The position numbers and the translations under genes are program-made. DNA of 64,000 nt, taken from NCBI RefSeq assembly GCF_013408335.1, contig NZ_JACBZR010000001.1:1-64000 (forward strand). The letters run 5' to 3'. The stretch is from Nocardioides panzhihuensis (GTDB taxonomy: Bacteria; Actinomycetota; Actinomycetes; Propionibacteriales; Nocardioidaceae). Shown here piece by piece: positions 18,101-26,523 of the stretch. A model generated the notes under the pieces. The model was given only the letters and a program-made list of their open reading frames with translations. It was not told the origin of the DNA and did not search any database. Numbering within the stretch: position 1 is the stretch's first letter; every line of letters starts with the position of its first letter.

Positions 18101-18368
18101 AAACCCAGTCAGGGACAGGTATCCCGACGCCACCCCAGGACAGGGCTGGAAGTCCGCAAGACAGTCAAATGGCACCCCGGCCGGACACCCTGGTCTTTAA
18201 TCTCCCAACCCGGTCAGGCACTAGGCCCCACCCGCCCTACGGCCCCCGGACAGGCACCCAAGCCGCTCAGCCGACCGCAACGCGGAAATCTCGATAAGTC
18301 CGACCCCGGACGAGAGAAGCCTCTCAGGGTCGACCGTGACGCAGGAGGTCTCGACAAGCTCGACCACC
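18101..18368. repeat. Right inverted repeat of the HNH unit
   Basis: The inverted counterpart of 16318-16588. The inner edge (AAACCCAGTCAGGGACAGG) begins 46 bp after the HNH stop codon. The whole gap 18055-18477 is accounted for by this arm, the outer repeats and about 85 bp of promoter region for the next gene. Confidence 0.8.
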
Positions 18369-18393
18369 GGGGGTCTCGACAAGCTCGACCACC
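18346..18393. repeat. Two tandem GGTCTCGACAAGCTCGACCACCG repeats
   Basis: Two near-identical direct copies (from 18347 and from 18372), in inverse orientation to the copy at 16318. The first is the outer tip of the right inverted repeat and the second lies just outside it. Confidence 0.8.
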
Positions 18394-18477
18394 GCGTCCC
18401 GAACGGCCTGCCGCTCGTAACGTCCTATTCACATTCCGCCCGCCGCGGCGTCGCTGCCGGCACGCACGCTTGATGTC

Positions 18478-19356
18478 ATGGCATCGGCCCACCGCCCTCT
18501 TGTGATCGGCCATCGCGGAGCACCCGGCTATCTGCCGGAGCACTCCCTGGAGTCCTACCGTCTGGCGCTGCGCCAGGGGGTGGACGCGCTCGAGACCGAC
18601 GTCGTGATGACGAAGGACGGCGTGATGGTGCTCAGGCACGAGAACGAGCTCACTCGCACCACGGACGTGGCTTCGCGTCCGGAGTTCGCGCAGCGGCGTA
18701 CGACCAAGGTCGTCAGCGGCAAGAAGTGGACGGGCTGGTTCACCGAGGACTTCACCTTCCCCGAGCTGCTCAGCCTCGGGGCGCCGACGGAGAGCCAGCC
18801 GATCATCACGCTGGATACGCTGCTGCTGCTCGTCGCGGACGAGTCGCAGCGCCGCGGACGGCGGGTGGGGCTGCACGTGGAGGTCAAGCACCCGACGTAC
18901 TTCGCGTCCATCGGCCTGCCCATCACCGAGGTCCTCCTGCAGACCCTGGCCGACCACGGCGTCGACGCCTGGAACAGCCTCCCCGGCCTGCCCACCCAAC
19001 GGGTGTGGCTGCAGAGCTTCGACGAGGCCTGGGTGCGGGAGATGAGCACCCGTACGGACCTGCCGCTGGTGCAGCTGATCGACAAGAAGTGGGGTGCGGT
19101 CGACTGTGCGGAGATCGCGACGTACGCCCAGGCCATCGGCCCCAAGAAGTCGATGGTCCGCAAGAAGGGGCAGCCGCCGACCGGCTTGGCCGACGAGGCC
19201 CACCGGCACGGTCTGAAGGTCTTCGTCTGGACTCTGAAAGCCGGTCGTGACCAGGCAGATCGCCTCTTCGAGGCGGGGGTCGACGGAGTGTTCGCCGACT
19301 ACCCGAACCGGCCGATCGCGGCCTTGGCGGACATCACACAGGCACAGACCGCCTGA
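18478..19356 (+). CDS. Glycerophosphodiester phosphodiesterase
   Basis: A 292-residue GDPD-family TIM-barrel enzyme that hydrolyses glycerophosphodiesters to glycerol-3-phosphate and an alcohol. The active-site sequences are present: GHRGAPGYLPEHS (12-24) with the catalytic His and Glu, ALETDV (acid pair) and LRHEN (second His). The C-terminal FVWTL and GVDGVFADYP segments are also typical. No signal peptide is seen, so it is probably cytosolic. Neither a Shine-Dalgarno sequence nor a clear -10 was seen before ATG 18478. The TetR gene follows by 28 bp. Confidence 0.93.
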   Translation: MASAHRPLVIGHRGAPGYLPEHSLESYRLALRQGVDALETDVVMTKDGVMVLRHENELTRTTDVASRPEFAQRRTTKVVSGKKWTGWFTEDFTFPELLSLGAPTESQPIITLDTLLLLVADESQRRGRRVGLHVEVKHPTYFASIGLPITEVLLQTLADHGVDAWNSLPGLPTQRVWLQSFDEAWVREMSTRTDLPLVQLIDKKWGAVDCAEIATYAQAIGPKKSMVRKKGQPPTGLADEAHRHGLKVFVWTLKAGRDQADRLFEAGVDGVFADYPNRPIAALADITQAQTA

Positions 19357-19384
19357 GCCTGGCGCCTCCACGTAGGGTTGGCGC

Positions 19385-20002
19385 ATGCCGCCCCTGAACG
19401 CGGACCGCGCGGTCCTGATCGCAGCCCGTGAGGTGCTGCTCAAGGACCCTCGCGCGACCATGGCCGCGGTCGCCGAGGAGGCCGGGATGGGGGTCGCTGG
19501 CCTCTACCGTCGCTACGCCAACAAGCAGGCGCTGCTGCGCGCGGTCGCCGCCGACAACTACCGCCGCTTCATCGCCTTCGCGGAGGCGGCGCTGAGCGAC
19601 ACCGACGACCCGTGGCACGCGTTCACCGGCTTCCTGAGCCAGGTCCTCGACGACGGGCTCCCGAGGCTCACTCTCGCGCTGCGTGGCGAAGTGGTGCTCG
19701 ACCAGGGTCTGCACGACCTGGACAGGCTGGCGGTCCACACCACCAACCGGCTCCTGCGCGCTGCCCGCGGCAGTGGCATCCTCCGCGCCGACGTCACCCG
19801 CGCCGACATCACCGTGCTCCTCGAGCAGATCGCTCGCCTCGACGTAGGAGACGACGTACGCAGCGCCGGCCTGCGCCGCCGCTATCTGGCCCTCGTCTGC
19901 GACGGCCTGCGCGCCGAGGCGGCCAGCCGCCGCCTTCCCGGCCCGCCTCCGCACGAGGGCGAGCTCATCGGGCGTTGGACCGGAGATCCCTCATCTGCGT
20001 GA
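19385..20002 (+). CDS. TetR/AcrR family transcriptional regulator
   Basis: A 205-residue repressor-type protein. The N-terminal helix-turn-helix (about 8-55) contains ATMAAVAEEAGMGVAGLYRRY and ANKQALLRAV, the usual TetR DNA-binding unit; the C-terminal ligand domain is divergent. ATG 19385 lies 6 nt after TAGGGT, so it has its own leaderless promoter. The target is unknown. Its 3' end overlaps the end of the convergent small membrane gene by 12 bp. Confidence 0.9.
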   Translation: MPPLNADRAVLIAAREVLLKDPRATMAAVAEEAGMGVAGLYRRYANKQALLRAVAADNYRRFIAFAEAALSDTDDPWHAFTGFLSQVLDDGLPRLTLALRGEVVLDQGLHDLDRLAVHTTNRLLRAARGSGILRADVTRADITVLLEQIARLDVGDDVRSAGLRRRYLALVCDGLRAEAASRRLPGPPPHEGELIGRWTGDPSSA

Positions 20003-20245
20003 GCGGAGCAGGGTCGCGACCAGTCCGGCCCCGCCGCCGATGATCCACGGCAGCGGCAGCAGCCAGCGCAGGTCCTCCACGGTGTTCACGACGAAGGTGT
20101 CGGTCTCGATCACGGCCCAGACGCCGACGAAGGTCAGGAACACCAGACCCATCACGAGGTGACCGATGTTGACCGGGTGGCGGCCGGAGCGCTTCGCCGA
20201 CGCCGGGTCGTTCTCCGGGAAGGGCCGGGCGTAGTCGTAGCTCAT
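19991..20245 (-). CDS. Small membrane protein, two predicted membrane segments
   Basis: An 84-residue protein with hydrophobic segments at about 27-45 and 62-79. I do not recognise the family. Its ATG overlaps the stop codon of the PspC-domain gene by 4 bp (ATGA), so the two are translationally coupled and may act together in the envelope. Confidence 0.75.
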   Translation of the reverse strand: MSYDYARPFPENDPASAKRSGRHPVNIGHLVMGLVFLTFVGVWAVIETDTFVVNTVEDLRWLLPLPWIIGGGAGLVATLLRSRR

Positions 20246-21567
20246 CGGATGCTCCGTTCGATCGCGTCGCGTACGTCCTCGGCCTTGGGGTCGCTCTCCC
20301 GGAAGATATTGATGGCGCCGACCTCGGTGAATGCGGTGATGTGGAGGTCGGCCTCGGGGTCCTCGCCCTTCGAGCTGGTGTTGGCGTTGGCCTCGAGGGT
20401 GCGCTCGAGGTGAGCACCGTCGATGTCGCCGGCGGTGGTCTCGAAGACCTTCGCCTCGCCGGGGCCGGTGATCCGGGCGTCGACCGCGACGGAGGCGTCG
20501 TAGGGGACGATCACGGTGATCTCGCCGACCTCGCCGCGGATCTCGACGCGCTCACCGTCGAGGGTGTCCGCGTCGAGCTCACCGAGGTCGATCCGCGCCG
20601 CACCGACGCTGAAGGAGTACGTCTCCTCGAGCTCGGCCACGGTCTGCGGCTGCGCGTCGAGGGGTCTCGTGAACTGCAGGCCGGTGCGGTCGACCATCGA
20701 GAAGGCCGTGGTCCCGGCCAGCACGAGGAGGGACGCCAGGCCGAGCGCGATCAGACCACCGGCGCGACCCCAGAAGGCACCGAGGACGAGGAAGGCGCCG
20801 AAGACCGCCGTGACAGCGGCCGGGTAGGCGCTGCCGGAGACGGGGAACCAGTTGGCGACGTCGGCCAGGCCGAGCAGGCCGGCCACCAGCGCCGCCGTCG
20901 CGATCGCCGGACCGAACAGCAGCGGCGACTTGGGCCGACGGGGCAGATGGATCTGGGGTGGCACGGAGGTCCACGGGGCGGGCATCGGGCTCGGCTGAAC
21001 CGGCAGGACGGCCGTGTTCGGGTTGCCCGGGTCGGCCGCGGTGCCCGGGTCGCCGGGGTCGTTCGGGTAGTGCGGGGCGTTCGGCGGCGTACCGGTCTTC
21101 TTCTTGTCACGGTTGATCCACCACACCGCCACGATGCCGAGCACCAGCAGCCAGAACCACGGGATGTTCGTGTCGCCGAGGGCGTCGCCGAGCAGGGAGA
21201 GCGTCGCGATGCCGGTCGCGACCCAGAGCAGCAGGTTCCGCGTCGGCGGCCCGACGGGCATGAAGCCGTCCTCGTGGCCGTCCTCGGGTGCGAGCAGCCA
21301 GGCGGCGACGTAGACGATCGCCCCGGCGCCGCCGAAGAACACCGACACCACGAGCAGGATCCGTACCAGCAGCGGGTCGACGTCGAGATGGCGTGCGATC
21401 CCACCCGCGACACCGGCGATGTGCCGTCCCTCGGGGGCCGTGCTGGAGGTACGACGCAGCGCGCCCAGGTTGCGCAGCTGGTCGCGCGACGGGCGGGGAC
21501 TGGGATCGGAGCCAGCAGGAGCCGACTCGGTCGTGGGAGGCTCGGGCGCCTCGGGCGGGATCGTCAC
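20242..21567 (-). CDS. PspC-domain membrane protein
   Basis: A 441-residue protein. A Pro/Ser-rich N-terminus is followed by a PspC domain (about 38-95: IAGVAGGIARHLDVDP, then a membrane segment with VYVAAWLLAPEDG). Several further membrane segments follow, and a soluble C-terminal domain of beta character (about 300-441) resembles the cell-wall-active region found C-terminal to PspC in actinobacteria. The start is GTG 21567. It is divergent from a histidine kinase that also begins with a PspC domain, so the pair probably forms one envelope-stress system. Confidence 0.87.
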   Translation of the reverse strand: MTIPPEAPEPPTTESAPAGSDPSPRPSRDQLRNLGALRRTSSTAPEGRHIAGVAGGIARHLDVDPLLVRILLVVSVFFGGAGAIVYVAAWLLAPEDGHEDGFMPVGPPTRNLLLWVATGIATLSLLGDALGDTNIPWFWLLVLGIVAVWWINRDKKKTGTPPNAPHYPNDPGDPGTAADPGNPNTAVLPVQPSPMPAPWTSVPPQIHLPRRPKSPLLFGPAIATAALVAGLLGLADVANWFPVSGSAYPAAVTAVFGAFLVLGAFWGRAGGLIALGLASLLVLAGTTAFSMVDRTGLQFTRPLDAQPQTVAELEETYSFSVGAARIDLGELDADTLDGERVEIRGEVGEITVIVPYDASVAVDARITGPGEAKVFETTAGDIDGAHLERTLEANANTSSKGEDPEADLHITAFTEVGAINIFRESDPKAEDVRDAIERSIR

Positions 21568-21690
21568 GCCTCAACTCTGACTCATCCGGTGCCCTTAGCC
21601 CATCAGGGACGGCCCTGAGATCCGGCTCGGCAAGGATCAGGGGGAATCCTCATGGTGCCTGCCCGTACGAGGTGTGACGATGGAGTCACC

Positions 21691-23013
21691 ATGACGACAT
21701 CTGTCCCTCCGGCTCCCGGGCCGACCGAAGCACGGCCACCGGTACGCCGCGCCTACCGCGACACCGACGCCTCCGTGATCGGTGGCGTCGCAGCCGGCCT
21801 CGCCGAGCACCTCGGCCTGCCGGTGCTGGCCGTACGCGCGTTCTTCGTGGTCACCGCGATCTTCAACGGCATCGGCGTCCTGCTGTACGCAGCGCTGTGG
21901 ATCTTCATCCCCGCCGCACCGCACCTGGAGAAGTCCACCCCGGGCGCCGAGAGCGCGACCCGCGGCGGCCGCCGTCCCGGTGCCCGGCGTGGCGGTGTCG
22001 ACATGGGTCCGGCGATCGCCCTGCTGGCGCTCGGCGTCGGCGGGATCGTCCTCTTCGACACGCTGCTCGGCCCCGGGGCCCTGGTCTGGCCGCTGATGCT
22101 CGGCGTCGCCGGGGTGGCGCTGCTGTGGCGCCAGGCCGACGAGGCCCAGCGTGAGCGCTGGATCAACAGCACCGGACGGCTCGACCTGGTGCGGATGATC
22201 TTCGGCAAGGGCGGCTGGCCGGCGTACCTCCGGGTCGGTGCCGGTCTCGGCCTGCTGCTCGTCGCCGTCGTCCTGGCAGGTGGCCAGCTCGACTTCGGCA
22301 ACGCCTCGGGCGTGATCATCGCCGGTGTGCTGGTTCTCGGTGCCGGGTTCCTCGTCGCCGGGCCGTGGATGCACCAGCTGGCCAGCGACCTGGGCAGCGA
22401 GCGCGAGGAGCGGATCCGGACGCAGGAGCGCGCCGACATGGCGGCCCACCTGCACGACTCGGTCCTCCAGACCCTGGCTCTGATCCAGCGCAACTCGGAC
22501 GACCCGGCGATGGTGCAGAAGCTCGCCCGCGCCCAGGAGCGCGACCTGCGCGAGTGGCTCTTCTCCGACCCGGTCGCCCCCGACGAGACCTTCGCGGCTG
22601 CCCTCAAGGCCGCTACCGCCGAGGTCGAGGACTCCCACGGAGTCACCGTCGACGTGGTGGTCGTCGGCGACGGCCCCTACGACGACTCGGTCCGCGTGAT
22701 CGTCGCCGCCAGCCGCGAGGCGGTCACCAACGCGGCCAAGCACGCCGGCACCGGACGCGTCGACGTCTATGCCGAGGCCACCGAGGAGGCCTTCGAGGTC
22801 TTCGTCCGCGACCGTGGTGCGGGCTTCGTCGTGGACGAGGTCTCCGCCGACCGACATGGCGTCCGCGACAGCATCATCGACCGGATGTCGCGCCACGGCG
22901 GCAGCGCTGTGGTGAGATCGTCTCCGGGCGAGGGCACCGAGGTGCGGCTGAAGCAGCCGCGCACCGCTGAGACCGGCGGAACCTACTTTGGAGAGAAGGC
23001 CAATGATGAGTGA
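21691..23013 (+). CDS. Sensor histidine kinase with N-terminal PspC domain
   Basis: A 440-residue two-component kinase. It has a PspC domain (about 20-80), four further membrane segments (to about 227), a HisKA_3 dimerisation domain with the phospho-acceptor His255 (AAHLHDSVLQTL) and an ATPase domain with SREAVTNAAKHAG (N box) and DRGAGF (G1). GGAG lies 5 nt before ATG 21691. The response regulator gene overlaps its 3' end by 8 bp. The PspC domain in the sensor and in the divergent membrane protein suggests that the signal is membrane or cell-envelope stress. Confidence 0.92.
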   Translation: MTTSVPPAPGPTEARPPVRRAYRDTDASVIGGVAAGLAEHLGLPVLAVRAFFVVTAIFNGIGVLLYAALWIFIPAAPHLEKSTPGAESATRGGRRPGARRGGVDMGPAIALLALGVGGIVLFDTLLGPGALVWPLMLGVAGVALLWRQADEAQRERWINSTGRLDLVRMIFGKGGWPAYLRVGAGLGLLLVAVVLAGGQLDFGNASGVIIAGVLVLGAGFLVAGPWMHQLASDLGSEREERIRTQERADMAAHLHDSVLQTLALIQRNSDDPAMVQKLARAQERDLREWLFSDPVAPDETFAAALKAATAEVEDSHGVTVDVVVVGDGPYDDSVRVIVAASREAVTNAAKHAGTGRVDVYAEATEEAFEVFVRDRGAGFVVDEVSADRHGVRDSIIDRMSRHGGSAVVRSSPGEGTEVRLKQPRTAETGGTYFGEKANDE

Positions 23014-23653
23014 GGTCAAGGTCGTCATCGTCGACGACCACGCGATGTTCCGCACCGGCGTACGCGCCGAGCTGAGCCGCTCGCCGGTGATCCGGATCGT
23101 CGGAGAGGCCGAGGACGTCGGCACCGCGGTCAAGGCGATCGCCGAGGGCAAGCCCGACGTGGTGCTGCTCGACGTCCATCTTCCCGGTGGCGGCGGGGTC
23201 GAGGTGATGCGCAAGGCTCCAGCCGTCGACGGCTCGCCGCGCTACCTCGCGCTGTCGGTCTCCGACGCCGCCGAGGACGTCATCGGCACCATCCGCGGCG
23301 GCGCGCGCGGCTATGTCACCAAGACCATCACCGGCTCCGAGCTGGTCGCCGCGATCCAGCGGGTCTCCGGGGGAGACGCCGTCTTCTCGCCGCGCCTGGC
23401 GGGCTTCGTCCTCGACGCCTTCGCCGGCACCATCGCGATCGCCGACATCGACGAGGATCTCGACCGCCTGACCGAACGAGAGCGCGAGGTGATGCGCCTC
23501 ATCGCTCGCGGCTACTCCTACAAGGAGGTCGCCGCCGAGCTGTTCATCTCGATCAAGACGGTCGAGACCCACATGTCCAACGTGCTGCGCAAGCTGCAGC
23601 TGTCGAGCCGTCACGAGCTCACCCGCTGGGCCAACGACCGGCGACTGCTCTAG
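23006..23653 (+). CDS. LuxR/NarL-family response regulator
   Basis: A 215-residue partner of the preceding kinase. The receiver domain has VIVDDH (acidic pair) and the phospho-acceptor Asp56 (VVLLDVHLP); the C-terminal LuxR helix-turn-helix contains LTEREREVMRLIARGYSYKEVA and SIKTVETHMSNVLRKL. Two adjacent ATGs (23003, 23006) are possible, both served by GGAGAG upstream. The gene overlaps the kinase gene, so stoichiometric coupled translation is expected. Likely targets are the divergent pspC gene and other envelope genes (inference). Confidence 0.93.
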   Translation: MSEVKVVIVDDHAMFRTGVRAELSRSPVIRIVGEAEDVGTAVKAIAEGKPDVVLLDVHLPGGGGVEVMRKAPAVDGSPRYLALSVSDAAEDVIGTIRGGARGYVTKTITGSELVAAIQRVSGGDAVFSPRLAGFVLDAFAGTIAIADIDEDLDRLTEREREVMRLIARGYSYKEVAAELFISIKTVETHMSNVLRKLQLSSRHELTRWANDRRLL

Positions 23654-23657
23654 ATTC

Positions 23658-25928
23658 CTAGGCCGGCTCGGGCGGGCGTGCCTCCATGAGGTGGGCGAGC
23701 TCGTCGGTCTCGGCGTCGGTCAACGTCGCGAACCCGTCGGCGCGCAGGATCTGCAGCGTGCCGTCGGAGATGTCCAGGAACAGACCCACGAGGCGTACGT
23801 GCCGGCCGGCCAGGATCTGTCCGAGCCGGTCGATCATCACCGCGACGTTGACCTGGGACACCTGGTCGACCTCGCTCCGACCGGCCGCTGCCGCGGCGAG
23901 GCCGACCGGGTGCCCGGCCTGCCACTCCTGGAGCGCGGGCGCGGCATGGCGCAGCCAGTCGCCGACCGGGCCCGCGGGCACCTCACCGGCACGGGTGTTC
24001 TCCAGCGCAGAGGTGATCGCGCCGCAGCGCGAGTGACCGCAGACGACGACCGTGTCGATGCCGAGGTCGTCCACGCCGAACAGCATCGGCGCCGCGACCG
24101 AACTGTCCGGGCTGCCGGGCTCGGGTACGAGGTTGCCCATCGTGCGGACCGTGAGCAGGTCGCCGGGGCCGCTGGCGGTGATCAGGTTGGGAACGACCCG
24201 GGAGTCGACACAGGTCAGGAAGACCGCGTGCGGCTCCTGGCCCTCGGCGAGGCCCTCGTAGACCGGGCGCAGCGGCTCCGCGTGCCGGCGGTGGTACTCG
24301 CGGACGCCGAGGGCCAGCGGGTGGTGCGGATCGATGCGGTCGGGGCGTACGTCCTGCCAGGCGCTCCACGGCAGCAGCGCCCGCGGGCTGATCGGAGGCG
24401 CCTTCAGCGCGCGTTCCTGACGCGGCGCCTTGGTGCCGTGCGGACCGGAGTGCTCCACGAGCACGGTGCCTCCGGCGGCCTCGTAGCGAGCACGCCAGTG
24501 GTCGAGCTGGTCGCGTCCGGCGGGGTCGAAGTAGTCGACGAGAAGGTCGAGCTCGACGACCTGCCCCTCCGGGATCTCGTCGAGCCGGCTCACCAGCTTC
24601 GGCGTCGCCAGGAACGAGAGGCTGCCGTGCACCTCGACCAGCCACTTCTCCCGGCCGTCGGCTGCCTGGCCGGGGGAGCGTACGTCGATCCGCACGTGGA
24701 CGAGCCGCCACAGCACCAGGACGAGAGCCGCGACCAGGCCGATCAGGACACCCTCGATGAGGTTGAGCGTGAGCACGCCGATGATGGTCAGGCCGTAGAT
24801 CCACAGCTCGCCGCGGGCATGGGCCTGGGTGATGTCGGCGGGCCTGACCAGGCCGGTCCCCATCATGATCAGCAGCCCGGCAAGGGCAGCGAGCGGGATC
24901 TGCTCCACGAGTCCGACCAGGACGAGGGCGAAGAGGAGCACCCAGACGCCGTGCAGGATCGCGGACGCGCGAGTGCGTGCTCCGGCCGCGACGTTGGTCG
25001 AGCTGCGCACGATGACACCGGTGATGGGGAGTCCGCCGAGCGCCCCGGAGGCGGTGTTGGCGATCCCCTGGCCGACGAGCTCGCGGTCCAGGTTGCTGCG
25101 CGGGCCGCCGTGCAGCTTGTCCACCGCGACCGCCGAGAGCAGGCTTTCGACGCTCGCGATCAGGGCGAGGGTCAGGACCGCTCCGGCGACGGCGAGCGGA
25201 GTGCCCTCCGGCAGCGCGACCGAGCCGATCTCGTCGAGCAGGTCGCCGCCGAGCTCGACCCGCTCGGCGCCCGGGAGCCAGGCGGCCGCGAGCAGGGTGA
25301 GCGCGACGATGGCCACGAGCTGGCCCGGCACCGCCCGGACCCGCTGCGGCAGCCGCGGCCAGGCGAGCAGGATGCCGATCACCCCGAGTCCCGCCAGGGC
25401 GGCGTGGATGTTGGGCTCCTGCGCGTTGGCGAAGATGTGCTTGACGTTCTCGATCGCACTGGACTGCGAGCGGCCGCCGAGGGCGACGTTGAGCTGGCCG
25501 AGGACGATCGAGATCCCGATGGCGGCGAGCATCGCGCAGACGACAGTCGGGGAGATCGCCAGGGCGTAGCGCCCGAGCCGGGTGGCCCCGAGCACGACCT
25601 GGAGGAGACCGGCCATCAGGGTGATCGCGCAGGTCGCCTCCCACCCGAACTCGGCGACCGTCTCGGCCACGACGACGGTGAGGCCGGCGGCCGGGCCGCT
25701 GACCTGCAGCGGGGAGCCGCCGAGGAGGCCGACGACGATGCCGCCCACGACGGCAGCGATCAGGCCCGCGGCGACAGGCGCACCGGAGGCGACGGCGATG
25801 CCGAGCGAGAGCGGCACGGCGACGAGGAAGACGACCAGAGAGGCAGGTACGTCGAAGCGAATGGTGTGGCGAAGCTGGTCGAGCGGTCGGGACCTGCCGG
25901 TGGGCAGGGGTGGGTTGGGTGATGACAC
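23658..25928 (-). CDS. SulP-family anion transporter fused to beta-carbonic anhydrase
   Basis: A 756-residue protein. The N-terminal SulP transporter domain (about 15-400) has many membrane segments, the GLIAAVVGG and SGPAAG signatures and a STAS-like domain (about 430-500). The C-terminal beta-carbonic anhydrase domain has zinc ligands C573, H632 and C635 and the Asp575-Arg577 dyad (CVDSR...GHSRCG). Such fusions are thought to couple bicarbonate uptake to CO2 hydration. GTG 25928 was chosen because GGAGGA stands 7 nt upstream; an ATG at 25943 overlaps that Shine-Dalgarno sequence. It is convergent with the response regulator gene. Confidence 0.93.
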   Translation of the reverse strand: MSSPNPPLPTGRSRPLDQLRHTIRFDVPASLVVFLVAVPLSLGIAVASGAPVAAGLIAAVVGGIVVGLLGGSPLQVSGPAAGLTVVVAETVAEFGWEATCAITLMAGLLQVVLGATRLGRYALAISPTVVCAMLAAIGISIVLGQLNVALGGRSQSSAIENVKHIFANAQEPNIHAALAGLGVIGILLAWPRLPQRVRAVPGQLVAIVALTLLAAAWLPGAERVELGGDLLDEIGSVALPEGTPLAVAGAVLTLALIASVESLLSAVAVDKLHGGPRSNLDRELVGQGIANTASGALGGLPITGVIVRSSTNVAAGARTRASAILHGVWVLLFALVLVGLVEQIPLAALAGLLIMMGTGLVRPADITQAHARGELWIYGLTIIGVLTLNLIEGVLIGLVAALVLVLWRLVHVRIDVRSPGQAADGREKWLVEVHGSLSFLATPKLVSRLDEIPEGQVVELDLLVDYFDPAGRDQLDHWRARYEAAGGTVLVEHSGPHGTKAPRQERALKAPPISPRALLPWSAWQDVRPDRIDPHHPLALGVREYHRRHAEPLRPVYEGLAEGQEPHAVFLTCVDSRVVPNLITASGPGDLLTVRTMGNLVPEPGSPDSSVAAPMLFGVDDLGIDTVVVCGHSRCGAITSALENTRAGEVPAGPVGDWLRHAAPALQEWQAGHPVGLAAAAAGRSEVDQVSQVNVAVMIDRLGQILAGRHVRLVGLFLDISDGTLQILRADGFATLTDAETDELAHLMEARPPEPA

Positions 25929-26099
25929 GTCAGAATCCTCCATACGGAGCCGAGAGCGACAGTGGCGGTCACGGTGAGACTAGGCAGATGTCGGGGAATT
26001 CCCCAAGACGGATGTGACCAAAATCGCGAGATCGTTCGAATAGGTGCCCCGGGCGGTACCGCTTGGAGGCCGCTCAGAGCGGGGATCTAGGCTGAGCGC

Positions 26100-26462
26100 A
26101 TGGAGATCGTGCGGCACATTCTGCTCGTCATTCACCTGCTCGGCTTCGCCGCGCTCTTCGGCGGCCTGCTGGTGCAGATCAAGGCCCCGGACAAGGTCGC
26201 CAACGGCCTCATGCGGGACGGCTCGGGCACCGCTTTCCTGGCCGGTCTGCTGCTCGTCGGCGTCCTCGAGATGGGCGACGGTCCGGTCGACCACGCCAAG
26301 GTCGGTGTGAAGCTCGTGATCGGGCTGGTCATCCTCGGCCTGGTGATGTCCCAGCTGCGCAAGCCCAAGATCGCCGACGGGCTCTACTGGACCATCTTCG
26401 GCCTGACGATCATCAACGTCTGCGTCGCCGTCTTCTGGTCCTCCGCGCACGTCGCGGCGTAA
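26100..26462 (+). CDS. Small integral membrane protein, four predicted segments
   Basis: A 120-residue protein with four hydrophobic helices (about 4-25, 42-58, 67-84, 94-112) and a conserved-looking HLLGFAALFGGLLVQ start. I do not recognise a named family. ATG 26100 follows TAGGCT by 6 nt, a leaderless arrangement. It stands alone between the SulP gene and pcrA. Confidence 0.8.
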   Translation: MEIVRHILLVIHLLGFAALFGGLLVQIKAPDKVANGLMRDGSGTAFLAGLLLVGVLEMGDGPVDHAKVGVKLVIGLVILGLVMSQLRKPKIADGLYWTIFGLTIINVCVAVFWSSAHVAA

Positions 26463-26523
26463 CCCTCACCTCGGGATCGCCAACCCGTCAATTGTCGGTG
26501 CTGGGCCCTAGGCTGGAGCCAGC

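Larger units (their letters stand above)
16318..18368 (+). mobile_element. HNH endonuclease gene bounded by ~270-bp inverted repeats (candidate mobile unit)
   Basis: The DUF222/HNH gene (16696-18054) is enclosed by long inverted repeats, 16318-16588 and 18101-18368, which match at most positions. Both arms end outside with GGTGGTCGAGCTTGTCGAGACCT, and both contain TGAGCGGCTTGGGTGCCTG, CCGTAGGGCGGGTGGGGCC, CTTGCGGACTTCCAGCCCTG and GTCGGGATACCTGTCCCTG. The gene is the only coding sequence inside. DUF222/HNH genes are the REP13E12 repeats of mycobacteria, known to be multi-copy. The inverted-repeat structure suggests transfer as a unit, but no transposase or clear target-site duplication was seen. 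Confidence 0.65.

Noticed and set aside
16318..18368. Classical insertion sequence
   Set aside because: No transposase is encoded and no short target-site duplication was seen, so only a candidate mobile unit is claimed.
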